The notes: generated by a model not told the origin, from the letters alone. Numbered from the stretch's first letter, positions 11,254 through 27,648 are shown. The stretch is DNA of 64,000 nt from Carallia brachiata (GCA_021464245.1 JADCRB010000007.1:1-64000), one strand, 5' to 3'. Made by a program: numbers and translations.

Positions 11254-13757
11254 TTGCCTTCTTGTAAGCTTAATTTTCTACAGCAATGAAATTGCGGGCA
11301 TATGCAGCTTCAAAATTATGTCATTGTCCAGCTAATTGGTTGCATGAAACAAAATTATAACCACTGGAGATGGTGACTTAGTGATAAATCGGCGTATTTT
11401 CACGTTAGAGATTTTGGACTTGACTCTTCACACCTGTACTCCCTTTTAGCTGAACCATGTTGAGACCTTTTTGTATATAGTTGAACCATGTTGAGACATT
11501 TTTGTATATGAACAGTGATGCACAGCATTGGGTTTAGAGTCGTCCGCCATGACTCTAGATGCGAAGTCACGTTCGATTTCATTGGTATTCGAGAGGTGGC
11601 TCGACCCTTTTGGAGTTGTTGAACGGGACTCGAACAAATGAGAATTACTTCGGTTCCGGTCCAATGATCCGATGACTGACACGCAAAATAAATTTTTTTT
11701 TTTTGGCAAAAAAAAAAAACAAATTGTATGTTTAATGTTAGGAATGATTTTTGGGAATTGTTTATAACACTGATTTACTATATTATTATGTAGTATTTCA
11801 AGGTCTATCTTTCAAGCTAGCCTCCTTACTTGTAATGGACCAATAGCAATATATATTTAGATTTTACAAGAAATGGTCAACAGCTGCACAGACGATTGAC
11901 GACAGCTGTAATAACGACACAACAGTAACGCCAACTTAACTGACAAGTCAAAATTTTGTGGAGAAAAATTCTTTCCACATGCAAACGGCTTTATGCCACT
12001 ACAAATTTGATTTTTTGTTTTGTTGAGTCACTTTGTCATTAAATTCAAGCTGTCGCTTTTTTTTTGAATCTTGCTTATGTTGGAAACACATGAGAGTCTA
12101 AAATGAGAAGCATACCAAGTAAGGTCTAATAGATTTGTGTATTTGATATCATATTTTAATTTAAAATTTCTTTAAAACATTAAATATATAAATTTTTATT
12201 CATATCTTAACTTACTTTGTCATCACTTTTTCAATAAGAGATTCTAAGATTTTTTCACTAAGTTACTCGCACTTAAAATCCTAACAACTCACTCAACATC
12301 TAGACAACGTGAGAATCTCTTGTCCACAAAGAACACTCTTTTATAGTGTAATTTGATTGTTATCTACTGGACACCTAGGATTATAGGCTGACTTTGGACA
12401 GACTTTATTTGTTAATGAGCAAGGGTTTGAATCTGAGAAGTAATACTTGTTGATAGAAGAAATAACTTAAAGTTACATACAAATTATCGAAGTAATTGTC
12501 CATTGGGCATCATTTAATTTGCACCAAAAAAAAACAAAGTGAGCAATCGGGCTTGATCTACCCGTTAGCTGTGACTAGCTAACATTGCAAATTGCTTCAT
12601 CCAGTGAGAAGACGATGACCCTCCAAGTGTCTAGCAAAGATTCACTTTAAAAAGGCTTATATCCGAAGAAAGAAAAGTTAGCCCGACTGCCTTACCGGCC
12701 GCAAGCGGCACATATTGACTATTGAGTGAACTTGAGACAACTTAAATTCAAAGAATATTAACTTTTGGTCCTTTGCCAATATTATTTCTTCTTATTCTTT
12801 CTTTATCACATTTTTCCAGCAACGGTCGAACTCTTCCATCGTACGAAGCAATCAATATAAGCAACATATGTGTTTATGACAGAGTGCACCTTGGACTATT
12901 AATTAATACTTTTATAAATCAATATTTTACTAACAAATGTACGTGGCATGTTACACGACTCATGACATGGAATGCATCTAGAATGCGTCAACTTGGCCAC
13001 GTCCCTATAAGTAACATTTTCGGCTGTCTACTAGTATGTCTCTGGCTCAACCTGTCCTAGGAACAATTAGTAAGAAAGAACTCTTCCTAAGCAGTTTTTT
13101 TTTTTTTTTTTTTTTCTGGCCTTCCGCTTCATACTGCATATTTTCATATTGCCACGAATCACATGATCGATAATGCTTCCAACATTTTAGATAGTTATAT
13201 AATTATGTTTCTCATCAGCCTATTATTCACGAAAAATCTCTTTTTTATAACGTGCCTTTTTCTCTGGGCTGGAACTTGGTGGTGGCTTATGCAATGGCAA
13301 CGAGAAATCAATGCATAAGTAGCACAAATGTATATAATTATATTTCTAGGCACATCACATATAGCATTTGGTAACAAATTTTCTCTTCACAAGTGGACAG
13401 GTATACGTAAATTTTCATCATGGAAAGGCAATCTCGGATTGTTTAGTTCACAATCCCCTTTGTGTACAGAATTCAACAGCATTTGTGTAGAGGATGTGGT
13501 TCTCATCAATACTGACGACAATTCGAACTGACATTCTGGGTTCTTAATCAAAAGATAATTTAGCTAGCAGTGGAGTGTCAAATGAGCTGTAATTCGATTG
13601 TTATTGTTCTTAGCGTCAGCTAATTAATTAAAAAAAAAAAAAAAAGAAACAAGCCCTTTTGTGATTGAGGAACAATAAATGACAAAGAAAATGATCAAAT
13701 AGTAACTGAAAATCCAAAAGATATGTCCTTGGTGATATCGATCGAATATAGAAGTTA

Positions 13758-13826
13758 AACACTAATTTCAAGGGGTATGGAATATGACATGAACACTAAG
13801 TTCAAGGGGGTATGGAATATGACAAA
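13758..13826. repeat. Tandem duplication, about 34 bp x 2
   Basis: Two adjacent copies of a unit beginning AACACTA and containing GGTATGGAATATGACA. They differ by one substitution, one extra G and the final bases. Confidence 0.8.
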
Positions 13827-14577
13827 TGTTCCGTACTAATTAAAAGCTTGAATGTACTCCGATATAACATTAATCTTGATTCCATAAAATTTAGAGTTTG
13901 AACTCTAATTCAACTGAATCAAAAAGAAGAAACGCATGCCCATTTTAATGTGTCCATGTTTCGTACAAGTGCGACTGCTACATGATAAAACTTCAAAAGC
14001 ACGTCAAAATATTAACATTTGATAGACTATGAGCATCTATTCGACTATGGCGTTCTTTGCAATTTTGTAAAATCCGTTTATTGACATAGATATAATATCC
14101 GTATGAATTTCTATTTATAACATTACCCTTGAATGTTGGATTATCGACTTTTTTTTTTTTCTTTTTTTGATCAGGTTATCACATTAATGTAACAGATTTA
14201 TGTATTCATCTTTCCCTAAAGAGTCACGTTATGGCTCCTTTATTTTTCTGGCAGGTTTCCATAAATCTCCCACATGCTATTGCTCGCTGTAGCCTGCACA
14301 TATTGGCAAAATATGCTCGCAAATTCTAGGTGTGTCAGCAATAATATCACAGTACTCGACTTGGGGAGGTCCGTTCAGGTCTAATAATAATTGAATATTA
14401 GGTTCTTTTTTATGAGTTGAGTTGAATGAAACGTATAAATGAGAATTACTTTAGCCTTGGCCCGCAAATTTAATAGCCAACATACTCGCAATTGATTTTG
14501 CTTTTTTTGTTTTTGTCAAAAAAAAAAGCAACAATATCTCCACCTTATATCATAAATAATGTTTGATATTTTTACTA

Positions 14578-14684
14578 ACTTTTTTTGAGTACAACTTATT
14601 TATAATTTTACACTGTCACACATATAATTAAATTTCATTTATTATATTACATAAAATTATAAATAAGTTATACTAAAAAAAACA
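14578..14684. repeat. AT-rich foldback (MITE-like)
   Basis: The left arm contains AACTTATTTATAATTTTA and the right arm its near-complement TAAAATTATAAATAAGTT, each flanked by a T- or A-rich run. The arms are about 30 bp around a 40-bp centre. No target duplication was identified. Confidence 0.45.
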
Positions 14685-15727
14685 AATCAAATTAAAAATT
14701 TCCAATATTCTTTTGTTGAGTTCAAACAAATGTTTCAGATCCATTATATTTGCTTAATTACAAACCATCCACACTCCACAGGCACACTCATCCACAGATT
14801 CATCATGAAAATACATGCCAAATGTCACCGCTGCAAGCTCCTAGACCGTTTGGAGGAGAGAAGTTTCATCTGTACATATATAAATAAGAGAAAATATATA
14901 TATATGCATGAAAGTATGTGTAACACCCAAAAAAATGCAATCAGAATTAAGAACGCCTCAAAGCAAGGTTATTTCTTGTCGTTTACTAATGTTTCCTCTC
15001 AATCAAAATGTATGACTGCTTGCAATAAGAACATCGATACAAGTAGAGTTGAAAGGGGCAACAAAAGCATAAAAGAAGCTCTCAAATAAATGGTAACCTC
15101 AGGAAAATTTTCTCTTTTGCACACAACTTTGAAAAAAAAAAAAAACAAAAACAGCAAAAACAACAACACTACTTTGATCCTCCTGACATCCATCTTTAAG
15201 ACAATCGAGGTAACGATTTTATTTATGATTATGAAAGAGCAGTCATAAGAACACAACAAATTACATTAGGACTAGCAAAATAGCGGCACAGGAAAAAAGC
15301 AAGTACAACAAAAAAGACTCAAATCGAAGCTATATCTAAAATCCGAGCTAGACAATCAAGGGTTTAAACTGGAAATTTTCAACAGCATCTCACAAATAAG
15401 GGACAAGTATGCAATCGGCAGAAACCCTACAGATCGACAATGAACCTTAAAACAAGCCAAGGTGTGCTTCCTTGTTCCAAACGATGAACAATAGACACAC
15501 GGGATCAGACAAACAAAAAGAATAGGAGACCCTTTAGTTAAAAAAGGTTTAAATTTAATAATTTGAACAAATATATACACAGTAATTATATGATATTTAC
15601 GATTTCATTGTGCGAAGATTATACATATGAATATGTTGTAATAATAAGCCCTAAATAATCCAAATACAAAGGAGAAAAAAAACAAATAGTAGCAAATATA
15701 CATATGACATAATCACATGAAAATTAT

Positions 15728-16333
15728 TCAAAAGAACCTTTTGGTACCCGCGGTGGCCGGTGAATCTTGATAATCGGTTGACCCCAGTCTAAGCTCGAGG
15801 TCTAATTCCAAACTTGGCAGGCCATGCCTTGAAGACAATAAACCTCCCTTTCTGGTGGTGCTAATACCATTTTGTTGATGATCATGATGACTTGATGGCT
15901 TGTCCACAAACAAGGGCAGTTCCTGAATTGCTCTAACATGGGGACTTTCCCAAAAGTTTGTGGAATATTGATGATCACTTTCCTGGGGCCATTTGATTGA
16001 ACTTCTTATTCCAATAGTGGTAGACCTGCTGGCAGCTGCTTCTAGCTTTGGAAGAAATGAATAATAATTAGGAGCAATCCTTGTTGAGACATCCAAGACT
16101 TGGTGTTGATGATGATGATGAGTAGTTTCATTATTTGAAGGAATAAGCCTGAGCTTGGATTTTTGTTTTCTGTGAATATTCATGTGCCCTCCTAGGGCTT
16201 GTGCATTAGAGAAACCTCTCTTGCAAAAGGTGCACTCATAGGACCTTATTTGGCCGTTTTTTCCACCAACTGGCTCATCTTCATAAGGGGTCACCTTGTC
16301 AGAATTCTCTTGGCTTGCTTGATCAGTCTCCAT
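15728..16333 (-). CDS. C2H2 zinc-finger repressor (QALGGH, EAR type)
   Basis: A single-exon gene of 201 residues encoding a plant single-finger C2H2 transcription factor of the SUPERMAN/TAC1/RABBIT EARS class. The finger is at residues 34-54, [19 protein letters not shown] then MNIHRK, with both Cys and both His present and the diagnostic QALGGH helix. A His-rich segment (HHHHQH) follows. Near the C-terminus, about residues 175-183, is a strong EAR repression motif, LELDLELRL. The protein should act in the nucleus as a sequence-specific repressor of developmental genes. The start is the ATG at 16333; the open frame runs four codons further up only through a TTG. Which member of the family it is (TAC1-like is the best guess from the finger) cannot be settled here. 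Confidence 0.9.
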   Translation of the reverse strand: METDQASQENSDKVTPYEDEPVGGKNGQIRSYECTFCKRGFSNAQALGGHMNIHRKQKSKLRLIPSNNETTHHHHQHQVLDVSTRIAPNYYSFLPKLEAAASRSTTIGIRSSIKWPQESDHQYSTNFWESPHVRAIQELPLFVDKPSSHHDHQQNGISTTRKGGLLSSRHGLPSLELDLELRLGSTDYQDSPATAGTKRFF

Positions 16334-16350
16334 TGTACCAGGCAATATCA

Positions 16351-16368
16351 GAGAGAGAGAGAGAGAGA
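16351..16368. repeat. (GA)n tract in zinc-finger gene leader
   Basis: Nine GA units, read as CT repeats on the gene's strand, lie 18 nt upstream of the ATG. CT-rich 5' leaders are common in plant regulatory genes. A weak TATA-like TTATAATC is at 16415-16422 on the minus strand. Confidence 0.7.
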
Positions 16369-19005
16369 AATAGTCAACTGGGGTGGTAGTGAATTGGTCT
16401 TGGTTGAGGTGGGGATTATAAGGCCTGCTTCAGTCTAGACAGGAGTTGGAACATTAGTGCAAAAGACAAAAGGAACCGACTACGTGCGCCGAGAATAAGT
16501 GCCGCTCCTAATTTATTTTTTTTTAAATTAAAATTTAAATATAGATAGTATTACTCTAAATATAAAATTTAAACGTTAAACTTTATACGCTAAACACAAA
16601 AGAAAACAATTCTTCAATAAATTTTTGTTTAAAATATAAAATAATAATATTTTAATCTTGGTATGGGCCTCGGGTGGGCACTAAACTTTTTCCATGACAA
16701 AATTGGTCTTTAATAAATTGGCACAACGGTGATGATACGCAGATAATATTTTCTATAACACCAGTTCATTTCTACTGAAATTTCCATGTATTCTTCTAGA
16801 ATGTGCTATAATGGATGATACTACTCCCAGTTTTTTTTACGGTTTAGAATGCTTGAAAGTTGAGGGGAGAAAAGAAAAGAATTATCAGAATTATCTTGCA
16901 CGCATGTCAATTTCAATATAATTATATATACAAGGAAATACAATAACAGAAAATAGACTATTTTATTTTTAATGTTGGGCGGAAGATAGACAATTAATCA
17001 ACATATCAATATCATTATAAAAAAATATATATATATACAGTTAAGTACATTATCAAGTATTCTCCATCAAAATCAGAAATAGATCTAGAAAAAAATTTTC
17101 AGGAGGGGCAAAATTTATATGTATAATTATGATAATAAAATTAATTTATAAGAAAAATAGAAAATTATATTAATTAATTTGAGTAATAAATATTATAGTT
17201 ATATCTTATGAGTTTTAATGTTTTAAAGCTATTATTTTATTTTAACATGATCACATATTTTTTATATAAGTAATAATTCAATAATTTAATCATTTATCTC
17301 TCATATGATTGCCTAATAAATTTTTTATTATGTTTATTATAGGAAAAAAAAATTTTGGTAATAATTTGTTTGATTAAAAGATGAACTATTTCTTAGAAAA
17401 CTATATAAGAATAAGAAAAAATTATTCAAATAATTTTACGAATAAATTAAATGAAATTAAAAAGATAATTCAGTGTACTAAAATTCTCACATTTAATAAA
17501 ATTAAATTTTAGAAAGTAAGATTATAAATGGTGAAGCTTAAAATGATGTATTGGAAAGAAAACAATAAAGTAGTTCTTAAAAAGAAAACAAAATGGAAGT
17601 TTTATAGAAATAAAAAAAATAAATTAAAAACAAAAAAAAAGAGATAGAGGCAAACAAAAAAACAAGAAAAAAAAAAAGAAAAAAAAAAGAGGAGATTGAG
17701 GCCGCAATGCTCAAGACCAAGCTCGAACTGTTGACTTAAGTACAACCCAAAAGTGGGGGGCACAATGCCGCCAACTACAAGAGTAACGCACGGTGCTGTG
17801 TATTATTGCTCAAATTTTATATGTAAACTAAGAAAGTCAGGAGGGGCAACGATCCATCCTTGATCAAAATGACATACTCTATGGTTCGTAAATTCCGACA
17901 CGCTTTGACGTATAATGTCCCACAATGAGATTTAATTAAGATTTCTTTCCCCCAAAAATAGGCGATTTAAAATTATCCTGCTAAATTAATTGGATCTGCA
18001 CGATGAGTGCCATGAAATTAACGATAACCAACTCCATGCAGCCATAAAGGGTTGAATACAAGACATCATCTCATTTCAGACACTGTCGTAATTAAGGTCA
18101 AAGAGAATGTAATTTGTCACTCTTCATGGTCTTCAATCTTTTTGTTTTAGGATTAACAAAATCGACACAAACCCATTAAAAAAGATCACGTTAGTTACAC
18201 TGCGTAAAGAATTGAGCCTCTACACTAAAATTATAAAAAGATAAACTTTATAATGTCTAATTAAAATTATCAGTCTCTCTCATAATTGTATAAAGTCATA
18301 CGTTTAATCTCACTTAAACTTTTTTGTTTTCAATCTTGATACCCTCAAAAAAATGGGTCATACTACATGCAGCCGTATAATTATCCGTCGTAGGTACTAG
18401 ATTTTTTTTTTTTCCTGCTGACTATATATACACTTGCATACACTTTTGAACTCTCTATGGTATTTGCGGTACGGCTTTGAAAAATGTCCAAATGGGATAT
18501 GCCAAAGTTTTGAATATTTCCAGCATTCTGTTGGTAATGTCACGGTAGGTAAACTGGACATGATGAACTTGGATTGCATCTATGCTTTTAATACATTATC
18601 GAATTTTTACATTGAAAAAACCCCATCTCTCGTGAGAGAACTACTCATGTATTTTCATGCTAATTTTTCGTGGACAAAACACATAAAGCTTTGAAATTTT
18701 CTTCGCTCGATAGTCGGCCGCCCTTGCTAGCTAAGCCAACCCACTAGCCAAAATTAACAAGCCACAATGTATCCGTTGCTAGCAACCAATTTGTGGTATG
18801 ACATAGTGTGTGTTTATCGAAGGTTACGATTTTGCTGTGCCCTAGCTGGCTATGATCAAAACAACTGTAGTCGCCAGATGTTAAATTTTAGAACTCGATC
18901 CACACATTAATTCAGATATGAGACTGGGTTATGGTTCAACTAATGGATTACTGGTTGAATAAGCCGAGCAATAACATATAATACTTTAATTATTATTATT
19001 ATTTT

Positions 19006-19041
<36 letters not shown>
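19006..19041. repeat. (AC)n(AT)n microsatellite
   Basis: A compound dinucleotide run in a gene-free region. Confidence 0.9.
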
Positions 19042-22000
19042 TAATGAAATACAATTGTATGAACTTTAAGTGAATGTAAATGTTCCTTTTATGTCTATAA
19101 GGATAAACTTTTACTTCTTGTTTGATATTATTTGAAACACAATTTTACTTTTCATTTTACTTTTCGCTCTATATTACTTTAAGTAGATGCAAAATAAAAA
19201 TATAAATTGTAAAATATCACAAATAAAAAGTTTTGATTGAATTAAAATATTATTTGATATTATGAATATTTTAACTTTAGATTAAGTATGTATTTCTAGT
19301 GATAATATATTTTAGTACAAAATTCCAAAATAAAAAACATTTTGAAAAAATAATTGTCATCGGCAACTGGTTGGACCCCAGGTCAGGTCAAAGGTCCTTC
19401 TTAGTTTTTCAAAAGAATTGAACTAAACGCTCAATCATTCCAAATAACCTTACATTCTTTGGTGATCCAGGCTATTTTTTCTCGACAATGAAGTTTATTT
19501 CCTATTGTCTCACTGGCTGACTTTACCTTAGTTATTTGGAGGTCATTTTTTGTATTCAGAGTTTGCATCAATTTGGTTCCACTTCAAGGTCCGGTATTAA
19601 TCTATCCGACTGATCAGCCTAGTCCAAGTGCTATAAATTGGTTGGTCTAGTCTCACTAGTTTGCCAAACTTTTTTTATTATTATTATACGGTAGAATCTT
19701 TCATTAAACAAAAAAAAAAAAAAAAAACTACCAAAAGTGTTTTTCGTAATTCATAAGCTACATTGATGGTTCTATTCATAGTTTGTAACTAAGGAGACGA
19801 AAATTCAAGTAATATCTGTCTCCTTCATTACATTAAAGATATATTATATTTGGAGTTGATATAAGTAATCAGAGTTGACCCAGTTACCTCTATCTTTTTT
19901 ATATAAACTAAATTTGGTCTATAGGGCATTTTCGTCACCACACGTACACCTGACTAAAGTAATCAATTAAGGGGATAATAGCAAGTTCTTGGACATTGCA
20001 TTGATCGGTGCCTTACATATATAATAATAACGTCCAGTGACCAGTGGCTTAGCATTAAAATAGATTACTAAATTATCCTATTTAGGATTTCATACATAAT
20101 TATTGGTATTTGTAGGGATACGGCTAAGTATGAATTTTAATTATGAACTAAGAATAATAATATTTATCACGACTTAAATCTCTCACTTTTTAAAAGTAAA
20201 ATTAGGTGAAGAATTAAAAGTTTCCGTAAAAATCCCTCATTGCCTCAATTTGTAGAGAAAAGTCGTGAAAAGTCGAGAAATTGAACGGTAATATGTATCA
20301 TTACTCATAAATTAATTCATGAGGTTCACCCATTATTAAAACTTAAGTTAAACGGTTGATTGACACAGCATATTCATTAATAATTAAATTAGGTTAAAAG
20401 TAAAAACAAATCTCTTTATGTTGCGGGCGCGGCGGGTGCCTGCCTAAATCATTTGTGCGCTAATAAATTTTTGTAGTTTTTGTTGGTTTCCTTGCAACCT
20501 TATGTATAAAGCCTCTTGTCCTCGTCTTTTATATAATACTTTATTTATATTTTTTCTGCTCTCCGAGAATAATACACAATTAATCTACAAAGTCTTACAG
20601 ATCCAAAGACAGATTATGACATTTCTACTATAAAAAAAAAAACTGAAAAATTAGAAGTTTTAAAGAGACTTGTAACAAAATTTGTAACTCATTAATATAT
20701 TTCTTTGTAGCTTAACGTAGTAGATTATGTCTGCTTAATCGGTATAAGGCTCTCTTTCCCTATTCAATCTCTATAAACTTTTCCTCGAGATTAGTCCTCA
20801 AAGATTTCTTCTTCTCATCAATAGAATCTACTCTTTTCAGGAAATAGGTTTGTAAGGAGAGAAATTCTATCAGAGAAAAGTCAGAGTGAGCAAGAGAGTG
20901 AGATTTAAAGAATAACAAATGTATTATGTTTGAAAAAATTAGTTTATTTTTTTGACGAAAAAGCTTAAAATTTAAAAAATTTACTTTTTGAGTGTGAAGA
21001 ATATACGCCAACTCATCTCAAGCTCTCCTTCGGCTTATTTTCTGAGCCCAGAAACTACACTCTTGTTTTTTCTAGGTTCTATATAGTTAAAATTAACATC
21101 AAGGGGCCCGGCTTGGCGGTGATCATCAAATGACAGCATAACCTTCTGCTAACTATTCTTGGGAAAGTTTAATCTACACAAATCATTGCAATAAAAAACA
21201 AAGAAAATGTTGCTTGTAACTTGTTAAGACAAAACCATAATTTTCCTTTGACACAAGCATGTCGAGTGTCGACATCGATTTCTCTTGCTTTCAAGTGAAT
21301 TACTCAAACACATACATGTACATGTCATTGTGATTTCCCTTTGTGTAGCGATGCAGTTGTGCCATTTACGTCCTCTGCTTCTGTGTCTCGGGTTGAGTTG
21401 ACAAACCCATAGAAAGTACACAAACATAAGACAGCAAGTTGGACGAGAGGTCATATTCATGTAATGAAAATATTTGGTGAGATTAATTTGTAAGTGGGAT
21501 CAAGATGATATTAATTGTGAGATGGTTAAATTTGAAAATAAATAAATAAATTATTAAATGTTGTCGAATGAATTGTCTCGTTATTTTAGTATTATTTAAA
21601 GTACAATTATGTAGTGAAACCATTAATACAATTGGAGGCAATTGCAGGCTTTTTATTACAAAGCTCTTAAGTTGACAATATATGCTTTCTTATATATGCT
21701 GCTGGCAAAGTTTAAAAAGGATTGGACAAATTTTGATCTTTCTATGTGGTTGGTATATGTTTACATATACAATAGGGATAGGTAAAGAGCAATACATAAC
21801 CAAGAGTGAAAAAATTAAAACAGAAATACTTTGGATCAATAATAGCTTATAATATTAATTACAAATTTACAATGTTATCATTGAGATTCACAAACAAGCT
21901 GGGGCTTAGCTAGTGTGAAATGGAAGACTAAATGGCGATACTCCTTGGACAAATAGTTACATCTTACATACATGCCAACAGTGCATCATTCAGCTCTTTC

Positions 22001-22165
22001 CTCTTAGACCCTGATAATCCACTTGTCACCTTTTGGCATAAATTAATGATGAGTTTACGTGGCTGCTAAGAAGCTATATGCTTAGGACGACTGAAAATTC
22101 CTTGAGGTCCCAATACCCCAAACGGAAAAACTACCACAAAACCTTCGGCTCGTACATGTTATTAA

Positions 22166-22169
<4 letters not shown>

Positions 22170-22220
<51 letters not shown>
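22170..22220. repeat. (TA)n(GA)n microsatellite
   Basis: About 16 TA units followed by 9 GA units; likely highly polymorphic. Confidence 0.95.
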
Positions 22221-23123
22221 CAGAAATCAAAGACATTCGAGGGGTTAAACAAATAGTTAGTGACTCTTATTAGGTATCTCAAAATTTATTTTTTTATGAG
22301 TATAGTGTAAAGCTCAGTTTATTGTATATTACGACCTGCACAATTATCTTTGATAAGACTTTAAGGTATTATTTCTGTTTTTCAATTTTTCTTTAAAATA
22401 TTATTTTTGTCTTCCCATTTCTTGAAAAAAAAAACTACTTTATTATTTATATTCAAATAAGAAGATTTCTGAGCGATCAGATGCATTCTCAATTATTCCT
22501 CTTACGATTATTTGGCAATTGGCACAATAAAAAAATAATAATAATGAGGATCAGGTATTTAGTGTTTGTCAACCTGTGTACCAACATTTCCCGACATATC
22601 TACTCGATAATTGATTAAATTTATACTTTCCAATAAAAATAATAATAATTTTTCTTGAAACAATCACTAATTAATTAGGATCTGTTTCATGGCATTTTAA
22701 CGTCTAGCATTTGTATTTTTTGGCCCAGCCAATTAAAGCCGTAAGTTTCAAAGAACAAACGGAAAACCACGTAGATGGGTCATCATCGTTGACGCAAATT
22801 CTCTTCTCTTACTCGAATTCAAATCTGAATTCTATTCCTACCAAAATAAAATAGTATAGTTCTTGATTTTCTTTTGGACTTTTCATCAACTTTATTGTCA
22901 CGTACAGGCAATTAAAAAAAAAAAAAAGGCCCAAACAAAATCCACGGTGGGATAATAATCATAATTCCAATCTAATGGATTTATGTTCTTGCTGGTTCTT
23001 TTCCCTTCTCGCCGGCTCCCTTTATTTTTTATTATTATTATTTTTTTAGTTTTTTAGGATGTGGGAGATGAAGTTTAGGGCATCAAGTAGACCGCTGCCT
23101 TTGGATCTATTTCCTTGCTTGAT

Positions 23124-23287
23124 GTTTTTTTTTTTTTTTCGGTTCAATTAAAAGTCCATTAAATTATGAATTATATAATAAGAATAATTTTTTATTATCA
23201 TAAATTTTATTTATTTTTTTAAAATTTAAATTTAAAACCTTTAAAATAGAGACTTGAACTCTAACTATTAAACTATTTTCTTAAAAG
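23124..23287 (-). mobile_element. SINE, 164 bp, with 12-bp target duplication
   Basis: It starts on plus with a T run. On the minus strand the head carries a tRNA-like A-box (AGTTTAATAGTTAGAG) and a perfect B-box GTTCAAGTC. Flanking copies TCCTTGCTTGAT (23112-23123) and TCCTTGTTTGAT (23288-23299) match at 11 of 12 positions. The body resembles the element at 37536-37693. Confidence 0.65.
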
Positions 23288-24701
23288 TCCTTGTTTGATT
23301 TAATAAATATATCGAACCGAATTTAATTTTGAATTAAGGATTCACCGATGGTTCACTTCGATTTTCACAACTATGATGTGTACTGGTGCTTTGCTGGCAT
23401 GGATCTTGACAGGTCATATCTGCCTTCATATATTTGCCATTTCAGGATAATATTTTCTTGGTCATCAAGCCCTTCGCCTCGGCTGCCTGGACTGACAGGG
23501 TGATAATTTCTCCAATTTCTTTGGTGGCTTTCTTGCGTTTTTTTTATTATCTTGGTGGGTTCCTTCTGCGGACTTGAACTTCGAAGATTGATAGGTTGTG
23601 CTTAGGACTGTATTTTATGCTCCTATTAAGCAAGTTGTACGAAAATGTTTTGGGTTCACTTATGTTTATCAAATTTGTGTCGACGTAGTAGTTGTCAGAC
23701 CCTTATTTTTATAAGGAAAATGTTTGATGTGTATAAATTAAGTGTAATTAATATAATTTAAGTTATTAGATAATTAAATTTTAAAAAATAAAAAATTAGA
23801 TAAATTATTGAGTATTATTAAATGAATTGTGTATTTTAACTATTTCAAATAATAGGTTGATGGTAATTTAGTTTGCTTCTTTTACTTACAACTTAAGTTC
23901 AAGTTCTATTAACAGTACCTAAAGGTTTTAAGTTTCGAATTAGTTCGATTTAATTGTTGATTGCGCGATACTAATTTTAAATTCGATAATTACCGTGGTC
24001 AATTTGAAGACGTCTGTTCAGACCCTGTGAATTGAGTTAAATAAAACATATAAATAAAAATTATTTTAATTTTAATTTATAAATTTAGTGACTGATATAT
24101 TTATAATAAAATTTTTTCATTAAAAAATATGTGTTCCTAACTTCCATCGAATAGTCATAGTCGTGATCTTTTTATACGTGTGGCAAAACTCCCATTTGAC
24201 GGATTTTTAGTGAGCATCTGAGCAATGATGGAGGAGGGGAGACAACAATAGCGTGGTACATAGTTTTTTTTTTTTTCGTAAATAGCGTGGTACATAGTAT
24301 TTTTGAAAAGCAGATTCCTAAATATCGTACGAAATATGAATACTTCAATTCATCAAAATGGACAAACTTTCATAATTGGAGAAAATTGAGAGTGATAATA
24401 TTTGAACCTCTTACCACCCCTACAGTACATTGCACCACTGACCACCTAAATTAGTCGGAATGATTTGATACATAGTACTCGAGTGCTAGAAAGGTTTTAT
24501 GTGGGAAGCCCACTACCCCATGGCATACACTTTGGTCCATAGTAATGGGCTGAGAGGCTCATGACATCCACATCGGTGACTTCGATTTCCCAAAAATTAT
24601 TCAGGAAATTACATTTTTGATTTATCTATTGCTTTCTCGTAGGCTTATTCCTGCCGAATGTACAAAGGTCAGACTAACACAGACCTCAAAGCCTCAAAAC
24701 C

Positions 24702-26821
<2,120 letters not shown>

Positions 26822-26940
26822 AAGTGACCCCTTTTTGGGACATTCATCATAGTTTCCAAGTCCATATTGGGATCCATGAGAGTGAAACGAATTTGAGCAG
26901 TGGTGAAATCTTACATTTTACTGGCTGCATTGTGGCAAAA

Positions 26941-27040
26941 CTCTGCCTGCCTGCCTGCTTTGTCTAGTCTTGTATAACCGGGCAAATTATTTATGCTGAT
27001 GGACCGGAGGGACGACAATCACTGATTACTTTCCGAAGGA
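26941..27040 (+). pseudogene. Relic of an SDR last exon
   Basis: About 120 bp after gene A ends, a decayed copy of the last-exon motif appears: ATAACCGGGCAAATTATT reads ITGQII, followed by YADG in place of CVDGG, then a frame-scrambled tail. The preceding CTGCCTGCCTGC resembles the LCLPA segment. It is the remnant of an extra SDR copy. Confidence 0.55.
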
Positions 27041-27374
27041 TCTTGGAAGGGCGACTTCTCCCATGTTCCTGAAGAAAGGGAAAGGGCTTTCTGTTCCAGG
27101 TGGATTAGCTGATTTAACTCCACTAAGCATATGCAATTTTCATGGTCAACATTCCGAGTCAACTATTGATATTTCTAAATTTTTCATACATTGTACTTTA
27201 TTCCTACCAACAAGATTACTTATAGTTTCAGAGATACTCCTGCGCTGTAATTTATGTGATTTTATCAAGAAATTGTTCAACCATTAAGCTATGTAATGAG
27301 GACAAGGGATGGCTTATATCATGTCTAATGCACGTCAACAATACTTCTTAGGCTTAAACTAAGCATGAACGAAA

Positions 27375-27648
27375 CGGGATAAAAGAAAATTTAATTATAA
27401 ATTTTTATAATTGAGTTTTAAATGTTTTCGTTATTCTATTTCAGTTTTAAACTTTCAAAGTCTGTAGCAATCAAAACTTTTTATCAACAAAATTGGGTCA
27501 ACCCTTGATGGAAATCATTTCAATGAATGACGAAATTATTTGATTGTAATAGTTCTTAAATGTTTAGAACTAAAATAGAAATACGAAAAAATTTAAGATT
27601 TAATTATAAAAATTCATCAAAATTTATGATTAATTTAACCTTTATCCT
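27375..27648. mobile_element. Mutator-like MITE, 274 bp
   Basis: Long terminal inverted repeats of about 100 bp (27375-27473 and 27541-27648) begin CGGGATAAA on the left and AGGATAAA on the inverted right. The perfect 9-bp direct repeat TGAACGAAA flanks both sides (27366-27374, 27649-27657). Long inverted repeats and a 9-bp duplication are typical of Mutator-like (MULE) non-autonomous elements. It contains no coding sequence. Confidence 0.75.

Larger units (their letters stand above)
11265..15727. other. Gene-free interval between PTAC16 and zinc-finger gene
   Basis: AT-rich DNA with no supported gene. It contains a poly(T) tract near 13097-13119, a 34-bp tandem duplication at 13758-13826 and a short AT-rich foldback at 14578-14684. 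Its right end holds the 3' flank of the zinc-finger gene. Confidence 0.6.
16423..24657. other. 8-kb gene-poor AT-rich interval
   Basis: No supported gene in either strand; open frames are short and without recognisable protein signatures. Contents seen: an (AC)n(AT)n microsatellite at 19006-19041, a (TA)n(GA)n microsatellite at 22170-22220, a SINE at 23124-23287, and a poly(T) mini-insert at 24264-24280 flanked by 17-bp direct repeats. Confidence 0.6.

Noticed and set aside
15728..16345. A start for the zinc-finger gene at 16345
   Set aside because: The upstream start codon is TTG; the first ATG is at 16333.
20760..21011. Minus-strand 83-codon frame as a gene
   Set aside because: Low-complexity Phe/Leu/Ser composition, no homology recognised, no supporting splice or promoter signal.
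22082..22282. Open frame with SLSLS/IYIYIY repeats
   Set aside because: Translation of the (TA)n(GA)n microsatellite.
24247..24297. Short direct repeats as a CRISPR-like array
   Set aside because: Only two copies around a homopolymer in a plant nuclear genome; a CRISPR array is not plausible.
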